DNA of 12,309 nt from NCBI GenBank assembly GCA_036276235.1, contig DATBDZ010000477.1, positions 1 to 12,309 of the forward strand, given 5' to 3'. Shown here in pieces: positions 6,982-12,309 of the stretch. The position numbers and the translations under genes are program-made. Origin of the DNA: JANWHF01 sp036276235. Its GTDB lineage: Bacteria > Planctomycetota > Phycisphaerae > Tepidisphaerales > Tepidisphaeraceae. Numbering within the stretch: the first letter of the stretch is position 1; every line of letters starts with the position of its first letter. The notes below the pieces were generated by a model that worked only from the letters and a program-made list of their open reading frames with translations, was not told the DNA's origin and did not search any database.

Positions 6982-7344
6982 TCAACCCCTCTGTCCGATC
7001 CGGGCCTGCGGCTCGATCGAGGTTTCTCCGGCCATCGTCTTTACGCGGCCGACGACTTGTGCGGTGGCGTCGATGTATAAGCGGCCACCGAGATTGGTTA
7101 CGTCGCCGCCGACGACACCGCTGTGGATGACTTTTGTCTTATGCATGACGGTCATGTCGCCGCTGATGTTGCCGAAGATATGGACGCGGCCGCCGGGCTT
7201 TATCGTCATGCTCCCGTAGATCGCGCCGCGCATGTAAAACTTGGCGCCCTTGCTCACCGTCACATCGCCGGCGATGGATCCCCACAGCGTGTACGGCTCA
7301 TCGATAGTGATATCCCCCGCCAATTGGCCTCTTTCTTCGCGCAT
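6982..7344 (-). CDS. Bactofilin-like polymer-forming protein
   Basis: This 120-residue protein is predicted to form a right-handed beta-helix. It has about six turns of roughly 19 residues, each with a G-x-[IV]-x-G-[DS]-[IVM]-T core: LAGDIT, SIAGDVT, AIYGSMT, NISGDMT, VVGGDVT and QVVGRVKT. This fits the bactofilin (polymer-forming cytoskeletal) family, whose members self-assemble into membrane-associated filaments used in cell shape, stalk or envelope organisation. There is no signal peptide or TM segment. The length is typical for the core domain with almost no tails. The ATG at 7344 has no strong Shine-Dalgarno sequence, and the frame is open further upstream without another ATG. It follows the four-TM protein gene by 70 nt on the same strand, so the two may be cotranscribed. 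A generic beta-helical protein outside the bactofilins is possible. Confidence 0.78.
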   Translation of the reverse strand: MREERGQLAGDITIDEPYTLWGSIAGDVTVSKGAKFYMRGAIYGSMTIKPGGRVHIFGNISGDMTVMHKTKVIHSGVVGGDVTNLGGRLYIDATAQVVGRVKTMAGETSIEPQARIGQRG

Positions 7345-7414
7345 GATCGTCTTTGGTCCCGGTTGAAAATCGTATGTTGTAATGTTGCGGAAAATCGGTC
7401 GGTCGCCCCGGCGA

Positions 7415-8143
7415 TTATTGCCCGGTGGGCGCGGGCGTCACATCAATGTGCAGCTCCGCCTCGCCCAGGGCAAACCGCAACCCGCGGCTGCTGCGCGCCT
7501 GCACCATGAAGAGAATCACCAGCATCACAAATGGATAGCCGACGAAACGGATCCACTTGAGCGCGTTCCACTGATTCTGGTCAGAGGGGAAATCGTAATC
7601 GCGGATCAGCTCCGGCCAGGTATACAGCGCACCCGGCGGCCGGATATCCGGCACCGGTGCCGAATCGGCTGGATGCGTGGTCGGCGTCTTGCCGGTGTAC
7701 ACCTCGCTCGCCGCCTGCAGCACGCGGCTATTCAACAGCGATTGCCACGGAAATAGCAGCAGCGCGAGCACGATCGACCAGCAAAACGCGCTGGTGACGT
7801 GTGAGACGCCGACGAGTCTTCCCACCAGCATGATCGTGACGATCAGCACGAGCACGATCGCCAGCACGATCGGCAGGACGACGCCGGCGAAATTTGCCAC
7901 GTCGGTGAACCATTCGAAGAAAAGCACCGACCGCAGCCCGGTGCTCGTCGAGGTGGTCGAGGTGGTTTCGCCGGGACGGAACGGCAGATTGTGCGCATAC
8001 CGCGCGGCAAAGAAGATTCCCATCTGCGCCAGCAGGATGATCGACAGCAGCAGGAAAAGAACATTCTTCGCCCGCCGCGCAACGAGCATCGCGTCGGCAT
8101 AATCGGCGGCAACCGCCAGCGTAGCAGGAGACGACCGGGTCAT
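7415..8143 (-). CDS. Uncharacterised four-TM membrane protein
   Basis: I do not recognise the family. From the chosen start the protein has 242 residues, with hydrophobic segments at about 28-49, 84-112, 115-133 and 199-215. Between segments 1 and 2 is a short Ser/Thr-rich stretch (TTSTTSTSTG, 60-69). Between segments 3 and 4 there is a Pro-rich hydrophilic loop of about 60 residues (TGKTPTTHPADSAPVPDIRPP). A short soluble tail ends in TPAPTGQ. The start is set by AAGGAG at 8149-8154, 5 nt from the ATG at 8143; the longer frame to 8248 lacks such a site and would add 35 residues of unremarkable sequence. The bactofilin-like gene follows 70 nt downstream on the same strand. A membrane partner or anchor for that protein is a plausible but untested idea. 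Confidence 0.8.
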   Translation of the reverse strand: MTRSSPATLAVAADYADAMLVARRAKNVLFLLLSIILLAQMGIFFAARYAHNLPFRPGETTSTTSTSTGLRSVLFFEWFTDVANFAGVVLPIVLAIVLVLIVTIMLVGRLVGVSHVTSAFCWSIVLALLLFPWQSLLNSRVLQAASEVYTGKTPTTHPADSAPVPDIRPPGALYTWPELIRDYDFPSDQNQWNALKWIRFVGYPFVMLVILFMVQARSSRGLRFALGEAELHIDVTPAPTGQ

Positions 8144-8148
8144 AAACG

Positions 8149-8154
8149 CTCCTT
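8149..8154 (-). promoter_or_regulatory. Shine-Dalgarno deciding the start of the four-TM protein
   Basis: On the minus strand AAGGAG is followed by CGTTT and then the ATG at 8143. This is a textbook site, and no comparable one precedes the ATG at 8248. Confidence 0.7.
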
Positions 8155-8366
8155 CATCGGATAGTCGTAACGCAAACCCGTTTAAGCCGCAACGGGCAGA
8201 CGCGATGTGGGTGTCGGGTGAGGTGGTGCGGCGAACATTGTTCAACATCTTGCACGAACGCTCTAACTAGAGCTGCAATCCGCAATTTCGATTCAGAATA
8301 CAAGGTTGCCAGTCATGCTGAGTGGCCATGCGGCTGCGCCGCACCCGCGAAGAATGAAAACGGATG

Positions 8367-8425
8367 TGTAGGGTGGGCGTACTCGCCCACCAAGAGCGGC
8401 AAATGGTGGGCGAGTACGCCCTACA
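8367..8425. repeat. R1-type palindrome with an asymmetric 4-nt deletion
   Basis: The left arm 8367-8392 (TGTAGGGTGGGCGTACTCGC then CCACCA) pairs with 8404-8425. The right arm lacks a CACC that a perfect complement would have, giving 26-nt versus 22-nt arms and an 11-nt loop. It is a diverged copy of the perfect palindrome at 1-63. Confidence 0.8.
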
Positions 8426-8448
8426 TGAAGTTGCAACATTTTCAGAGC

Positions 8449-8505
8449 AGGTACTCCGAAGCATCTGGCTTACACGCGCGAGTGGCCAGATGCTTCGGAG
8501 TACCT
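8449..8505. repeat. R2-type palindrome, inner part
   Basis: Positions 8449-8469 are the exact reverse complement of 8485-8505 (21-nt arms, 15-nt loop). The right side continues to CAGCATGACG as in the full R2, but on the left the outer ten bases are displaced upstream to 8312-8322 by the 128-nt insert. Confidence 0.8.
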
Positions 8506-8613
8506 CAGCATGACGGTGACGAGCAATCTTTTGCGGCTCTTCCTGCGTTCAGTTAGTATTCGCAATCAGCGAAACGCAAGAAAAGAAATCCAGGGGCGAA
8601 GGAGCGAGCTTTT

Positions 8614-9546
8614 ATGCGAGAGATACTCAAACCCCGTTGCAATTCCGTTGCGGTGCTGGCATCGATTCTTTTGTTCGCGTGCATTTGCAGGCCTGCCTTG
8701 GCGCAGCAGGTCCCGTCGCCGGCCGATCTGCAGCAGATGTACGACAGCAAACAATACAAAATCTGCCTCCAGCAGATCGCCCGGGCACTGGCCTTGAAGG
8801 GGGACGCGGCACGTGGATTTGATCGCTACAAACTCCTTCTTCTGCGCGGCGAGTGCCTCATGCGCCTGTACGACCGCCCGACCGCGCTAACGGCTTTTGT
8901 CGCGGCGCAGGCGTCGCCGGATACGACCACCGCGCTGACCGCGCGGGCCAACGTGGTGCTGCTTCAGAGGACCAACGGTTGGGATTATGTGCCGCCCGGA
9001 GGCACGTCGGTCGACATCTCGGAACCCGAAAGCCGCAAGAAGGCGATGGCGGCGTTGTTTGCCGTGGAGTTCAAGAATGCGCACGATGACATGCAGAATG
9101 CAATTTCTTCCCCAAGCCTGACGCCCTCGTTTGATGTGCTTCCCAAGCTCAAGGACATGGTCGCCCTGGAGATGACGGCCATCGGTCAGGACACCGAAAT
9201 CCGCCCCGTGCTGATGACGCTGGGCGAACATGCCCGCGGCTTGATTGACAACGCGTTGAACGACGTGCAGGGGCAGATCACCGCCATTCAAAACAAGGCC
9301 AACGACCCGGTGATGGTCGCAGCCGGCGGCCCCTGGTGGGTGGCCGGCGCGCGGCGCGGCCTTGAAACCCCGGACCGCCAGGCATTACGCCAAATTGGCG
9401 TCACCATCACGCAGATCTACAACGCCGCATTGCAGGGCCGCACAACCTCTGAAGCGCTTAAAGGAAAAACCGACCTGTGGGAGGCGCTGGTGAAGCGGTC
9501 ATCAGATCTTGCGGGCCAAGCTAATCAGGTGTTGGACGCGGAGTGA
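8614..9546 (+). CDS. Secreted protein of unknown function, helical-repeat-like
   Basis: I do not recognise a named family. This 310-residue protein has a signal peptide (residues 1-30, with SVAVLASILLFACICRPALA before the predicted cleavage, then QQ), so a periplasmic or secreted location is likely. LLFAC resembles a lipobox only weakly, and the ALA site fits better. Residues about 36-100 form paired helices with TPR-like spacing (LQQMYDSKQYKICLQQIARA, then LLLLRGECLMRLYDRPTALT). The rest is mainly helical, with a conserved-looking GGPWWVAGARRG near the middle of the C-terminal half. The start is supported by AAGGAG at 8599-8604, 9 nt before the ATG. The M24 peptidase gene follows 113 nt downstream on the same strand. 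A role as a periplasmic scaffold or interaction protein is a guess from the helical repeats alone. Confidence 0.8.
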   Translation: MREILKPRCNSVAVLASILLFACICRPALAQQVPSPADLQQMYDSKQYKICLQQIARALALKGDAARGFDRYKLLLLRGECLMRLYDRPTALTAFVAAQASPDTTTALTARANVVLLQRTNGWDYVPPGGTSVDISEPESRKKAMAALFAVEFKNAHDDMQNAISSPSLTPSFDVLPKLKDMVALEMTAIGQDTEIRPVLMTLGEHARGLIDNALNDVQGQITAIQNKANDPVMVAAGGPWWVAGARRGLETPDRQALRQIGVTITQIYNAALQGRTTSEALKGKTDLWEALVKRSSDLAGQANQVLDAE

Positions 9547-9659
9547 GCGGTGGTAACGCTTCGCGGATCGGGAATTTGAGGATGGTATCGGGAAGTTCGT
9601 TCCATTTCGTGGTCGGACCAACACTACCGACACACACCCATCCCCAGTAAATTCCCCTC

Positions 9660-10757
9660 ATGCTTCAGGACACCTTTACCCGCACCCGCCAGCAACGGCT
9701 TTTGCGGTTGATGCATGCCAAACAACTCGGCGCGGTCGTCACCGCCTGGCGATGGCATGCGTTCTACTTCACCGGCCATCGCGTCTTCTGGCAAAACGAC
9801 GCGGCGTTCGTCCTCTTCTCCGATGGACGATCGCTGCTCGTCACAGCAAATAAGACCGATCCATCCGCGGCGGTTGATGAAGTCATTACATACGATGCCA
9901 CGTGGATGGGAACGCATCGCCCGCCGCAAGCGGCGCTGGCAGGCGAGAAGGTGATTGCCGCGCTAAATGCCCGGCGGGCGCGGCGAGTCGGGGTTGATGC
10001 CTCGGCGGTTTCTGCGGAACTCTCGCGCGGGTTTGACGGGGAAACGGTTTCGATTGAAGAGGACTTGTGGCAGCTTCGCCGTAAGAAGGACCCGGATGAA
10101 CTGGCGATCATGCGATTAGCGATCGATTGCACGCGCGCCATGCACGAGCGGGCGCGGCAGATCATCGAGCCGGGAATTCCTGAGTTGCAGGTTTTTGCTG
10201 AATTGCATCGCGCTGCCGTTGAGACGGCAGGGCAGCCGCTCTCGGATTATCTGGGAAATGATTTTGCCTGCGGAGCGCGCGGCGGGCCGCCGCGCGCGGA
10301 CCGCAAAGCGGCGGCGGGGGAGCTATATATCCTGGATCTGGGGCCGGCGGTCAGCGGATATTTCGCGGACAATAGCCGCGTCTATGCGGTCGATCGAAAG
10401 CCAACCGATGCGCAGCAGAAGGCGCGGGAGATTCTCCTGGGCGTTTTCCCGATCGTCGAGCGGATGGCCAAACCCGGCGCGCGCTGCCAGGAGATTTACG
10501 CGGCAGTCGATGACTATTATCGCTCGAAAACCGGCCGGGAACATCCGCATCATCTGGGCCATGGTGTCGGCCTGCGGCCGCACGAGTTTCCGCATCTGAA
10601 TCCGAAATGGGATGACACTTTGCAGGAAGGCGAAGTGTTTACATGCGAGCCGGGCATCTATGAGCCGGAGCTGCGCGCGGGATTGCGGATCGAGAATCAG
10701 TATCTGGTGACGGTCGATGGTGTGGAGAATCTAACGCCGTTTTCGACGGAGTTGTAG
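9660..10757 (+). CDS. M24-family Xaa-Pro aminopeptidase/dipeptidase
   Basis: This 365-residue cytoplasmic metallopeptidase has the pita-bread fold and is expected to cleave X-Pro bonds in short peptides with a dinuclear metal centre. Residues about 5-130 are a creatinase/prolidase N-terminal domain, and about 145-365 are the M24 catalytic domain. All five metal ligands are visible: D226 (YILDLGP), D237 (GYFADNSR), H301 (HHLGHGVGL), E330 (FTCEPGIY) and E345 (GLRIENQY). The preceding HPHH stretch and the overall length are normal for PepQ/PepP-like enzymes. The ATG at 9660 is the first after an in-frame stop at 9648-9650; no Shine-Dalgarno sequence is seen. Dipeptidase and aminopeptidase P activity cannot be separated from the sequence. 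There is no signal peptide. Confidence 0.92.
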   Translation: MLQDTFTRTRQQRLLRLMHAKQLGAVVTAWRWHAFYFTGHRVFWQNDAAFVLFSDGRSLLVTANKTDPSAAVDEVITYDATWMGTHRPPQAALAGEKVIAALNARRARRVGVDASAVSAELSRGFDGETVSIEEDLWQLRRKKDPDELAIMRLAIDCTRAMHERARQIIEPGIPELQVFAELHRAAVETAGQPLSDYLGNDFACGARGGPPRADRKAAAGELYILDLGPAVSGYFADNSRVYAVDRKPTDAQQKAREILLGVFPIVERMAKPGARCQEIYAAVDDYYRSKTGREHPHHLGHGVGLRPHEFPHLNPKWDDTLQEGEVFTCEPGIYEPELRAGLRIENQYLVTVDGVENLTPFSTEL

Positions 10758-10765
10758 GACCGGAA

Positions 10766-10806
10766 TTATCCCGCAATCGGAGCGGAGCGGCGGGATAAAT
10801 CCCGCC
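10766..10806. repeat. Hairpin repeat just after the M24 peptidase gene
   Basis: TTATCCCGC (10766-10774) is the exact complement of GCGGGATAA (10790-10798), with a 15-nt loop. The second arm can instead pair with ATCCCGCC (10799-10806). It starts 9 nt after the stop codon (10755-10757). It could act as a 3'-end or terminator-like hairpin for the peptidase mRNA, but it lacks a U-tract; a dispersed GGCGGGAT-type repeat is equally likely. Confidence 0.5.
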
Positions 10807-10827
10807 CTACGATACCCAAGATGCGGG

Positions 10828-11050
10828 CCGCAATTTTGATTCAGAATTTAAGTGACTGTCATGCTGAGTGGCCATGTGGCTGCACCGCACCCGCGAAGCA
10901 TGAAAGACGCCACGGGCACGCTGTCGCGAGCCCATGCCACCCAATTCTTGAGGTCATACGCCATTTTGGGTGGCATGGGCTTGCGACAGCATGCCCGTGG
11001 CGTTTGTATACGACCGCCGCTATTTTCAGAGCAGGTACTCCGACGCATGA
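10828..11050. repeat. Composite nested repeat, copy B
   Basis: This element occupies the 379-nt gap 10758-11136, which has no gene. The outer sequence CCGCAATTTTGATTCAGAAT (10828), GTCATGCTGAG (10858-10868), TGGCCATGTGGCTGCACCGC (10869 onwards) and, at the far end, TATTTTCAGAGCAG (11021-11034) then GTACTCCGA match copy A at 8280-8515. The insert is 166 nt (10869-11034). Its core palindrome differs from that of copy A, and the R2 right arm is lost. Confidence 0.82.
10907..11003. repeat. Long palindrome in the core of composite repeat B
   Basis: Positions 10907-10944 and 10966-11003 form 38-nt inverted arms with two mismatches and a 21-nt loop. The arm begins ACGCCACGGGCACGCTGTCG. It occupies the place that an R1-type palindrome takes in copy A and is unrelated to it in sequence. 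Confidence 0.85.
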
Positions 11051-11136
11051 CAGCATGCGAGGGCGTGGAAAATCCAAGTCACCGGCCGGAGTCCCTACGA
11101 AAACACCACTGATCCGCTAGAATCCCCATCAACCTT

Positions 11137-12288
11137 ATGAGCATTTCCTGGGATACATTCGAGCGCTATCGGCAGAAGGGGCTGGATGCCCGCCGCGCTG
11201 GGCAATGGGATTCGGCGCGGATCTATCTGCTCGAAGCTGCTCGCGCCAGCGTGGAGTTGAGCAAGGAAGCGCAGACCGAAGATCTCAAGCAGGGCCGCCG
11301 GCAGATGGCGGAGAAACTGCTGGAGCTGGCGAAGGATTGTGAGTCGGCGGCCAAAGAGGGCCGCCGACAGCCGACGCTTCGCCGGCAATCGGGCGGCGCC
11401 TCTTCCGCGCAGGCGTCGGAGTCGGAAGGGGAGTCCTCCGCCAAGCAGTGGATCGTCAAGGAAAAGCCGTCGCTGCGATTTGCCGATGTCGCGGGGCTGG
11501 AAGATGTGAAGGAAGATATCCGCCTCAAGATGATCTATCCGTTCGAGCATCCGGAGCTGGCGGAGAAATTCGGCATCCGCCCCGGCGGCGGGGTGCTCAT
11601 GTACGGCCCGCCCGGCACCGGCAAAACCATGCTCGCCAAGGCAACCGCGGGCGAAATCGACGCCACCTTCTTCTGCATCTCGCCGGCCGATGTGCTCAGC
11701 AAATGGGTCGGCGAAGCGGAGCAGAACATCAAGAAGCTCTTCGACGCCGCCGCGGCAGAGCCGCGCAGCATCATCTTCATCGATGAGATCGAGGCGCTGG
11801 TTCCCGCGCGGCGCGACGACGGCTCGAGCGTCATGCAGCGCGTCGTCCCGCAGATTCTGCAAGGCGTCGAAGGATTCGACAAAAAAGCCGGCCGCTCGAT
11901 TCTGCTGATGGGCGCAACCAACGTGCCCTGGCAGCTCGACCCGGCGATGATGCGACCGGGGCGGTTTGACGAAAAGGTTTACATTCCATTGCCGGACATT
12001 GCCGCCCGGCGAAAGATGCTCGATCTGAACCTCGCCAAGCGCCCCGTAGCGCCCGATCTCGATCTGGACGCGCTGGCGCATCAGCTTGATGGATTCAGCG
12101 GGGCTGACATTAAGTATATCTGCGATCGCGCCGCGACGATTCCATTCCTGCAGTCGGTTTCATCCGGACAAGAGCAGGCGATCTCACTGGCGATCCTGCA
12201 GGATGTCATCGGGGAGACGATGAAGTCGGTCACGCCGGAGATGCTGCGTCGCTTCGCCGAGTGGGCCAAGGCGGCGGCGAGCGCGTAA
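11137..12288 (+). CDS. Vps4/katanin-type AAA ATPase with an MIT-like N-terminal domain
   Basis: This 383-residue single-ring AAA protein would act as an ATP-driven hexameric unfoldase or disassembly machine. Residues about 5-75 form three predicted helices with MIT-like spacing (AGQWDSARIYLLEAARASVE, then KLLELAKDCESAAKEG). A Ser-rich linker runs about 76-105. In the AAA core, Walker A is GPPGTGKT (157-164, K163), the pore-loop motif SKWVGE is at 188-193 with W190, and Walker B is IIFIDEIEAL with D216 and E217. Sensor 1 is N262 in ATNVPW, and candidate arginine fingers are R273 and R276. YIPLPD follows. SKW-GE, ATN-PW-LD and YIPLPD are hallmarks of the eukaryotic/archaeal Vps4-katanin-spastin clade, although MRPGRFD is the classical AAA form. 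The C-terminus ends in a Vps4-like helix (TPEMLRRFAEWAKAAAS), with no evident Vps4 beta-domain. No ESCRT-III-like gene lies in the window. No Shine-Dalgarno sequence precedes the ATG. Confidence 0.88.
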   Translation: MSISWDTFERYRQKGLDARRAGQWDSARIYLLEAARASVELSKEAQTEDLKQGRRQMAEKLLELAKDCESAAKEGRRQPTLRRQSGGASSAQASESEGESSAKQWIVKEKPSLRFADVAGLEDVKEDIRLKMIYPFEHPELAEKFGIRPGGGVLMYGPPGTGKTMLAKATAGEIDATFFCISPADVLSKWVGEAEQNIKKLFDAAAAEPRSIIFIDEIEALVPARRDDGSSVMQRVVPQILQGVEGFDKKAGRSILLMGATNVPWQLDPAMMRPGRFDEKVYIPLPDIAARRKMLDLNLAKRPVAPDLDLDALAHQLDGFSGADIKYICDRAATIPFLQSVSSGQEQAISLAILQDVIGETMKSVTPEMLRRFAEWAKAAASA

Positions 12289-12309
12289 GCTGCGTTGATA
12301 GCGCTTCTT

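Larger units (their letters stand above)
8280..8515. repeat. Composite nested repeat, copy A
   Basis: This element fills most of the 470-nt gap 8144-8613, where no gene is seen. It starts CCGCAATTTCGATTCAGAAT (8280), followed by GTCATGCTGAG (8312-8322), a 128-nt insert (8323-8450), and then GTACTCCGAAGCATCTGGC with the R2 right arm (8451-8515). Compared with the intact R2 palindrome at 105-179, the insert splits the R2 left arm. The insert begins TGGCCATGCGGCTGCGCCGC and ends TTTTCAGAGCAG. Its centre is an R1-type palindrome (8367-8425). The same outer sequence and insert ends recur at 10828-11043 with a different core. Confidence 0.85.

Noticed and set aside
6636..7219. Plus-strand open frames of 164 and 179 codons across the tandem repeats
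   Set aside because: They consist largely of translated repeat units (for example SAISIQH, FPSVRL) and run opposite two well-supported minus-strand genes.
11095..12081. A 328-codon open frame opposite the AAA ATPase gene
   Set aside because: It is a shadow of the Walker-motif-bearing gene on the plus strand and has no recognisable domain.

Overview
The window comes from a GC-rich diderm bacterium. An LptD/OstA-type outer-membrane LPS-assembly protein, a GT9 (heptosyltransferase-type) enzyme and an ArnT-like GT39/PMT enzyme together indicate an LPS-bearing outer membrane. Several families of palindromic and short-unit repeats, a bactofilin-like protein, a free-standing four-helix-bundle (23S-IVP type) gene and a Vps4-like AAA ATPase would fit a member of the Planctomycetota/PVC group, perhaps a Phycisphaerae-like soil or sediment lineage. 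That placement is inference from repeat style and gene content; no taxonomic marker gene is present.

Layout. 1-180 holds two perfect palindromes. 217-3338 carries two minus-strand envelope glycosyltransferase genes, GT9 and GT39, separated by a GTTTC-type repeat array. The GT39 gene contains an in-frame palindromic repeat. A divergent intergenic region at 3339-3491 has a near-consensus sigma70 promoter driving lptD (3492-6401, plus strand). 6401-6980 is a four-helix-bundle gene on the minus strand, flanked by inverted copies of a TGCTGAAT/TGCTGATT repeat, with its 5' region tandemly duplicated. 6982-8143 (minus strand) encodes a bactofilin-like beta-helical protein and, upstream of it, a four-TM membrane protein. 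8144-8613 is non-coding and holds a composite nested repeat. 8614-10757 (plus) encodes a secreted helical-repeat protein and an M24 Xaa-Pro peptidase. 10758-11136 is non-coding, with a hairpin and a second copy of the composite repeat carrying a different palindrome in its core. 11137-12288 encodes a protein with an apparent MIT-like N-terminus and a Vps4/katanin-type AAA ATPase.

How the genes may work together. The left half is plausibly an envelope-glycan neighbourhood: sugar transfer to LPS core or lipid A by GT9 and GT39, and LPS delivery to the outer leaflet by LptD. No conserved operon is visible in the right half, where genes are separated by repeat-filled gaps. The points most worth following are the Vps4-like ATPase, the nested repeats with interchangeable palindromic cores, the repeat inserted in frame in the GT39 protein, the inverted-repeat-flanked four-helix-bundle cassette, and the tendency of repeat arrays to abut stop codons.
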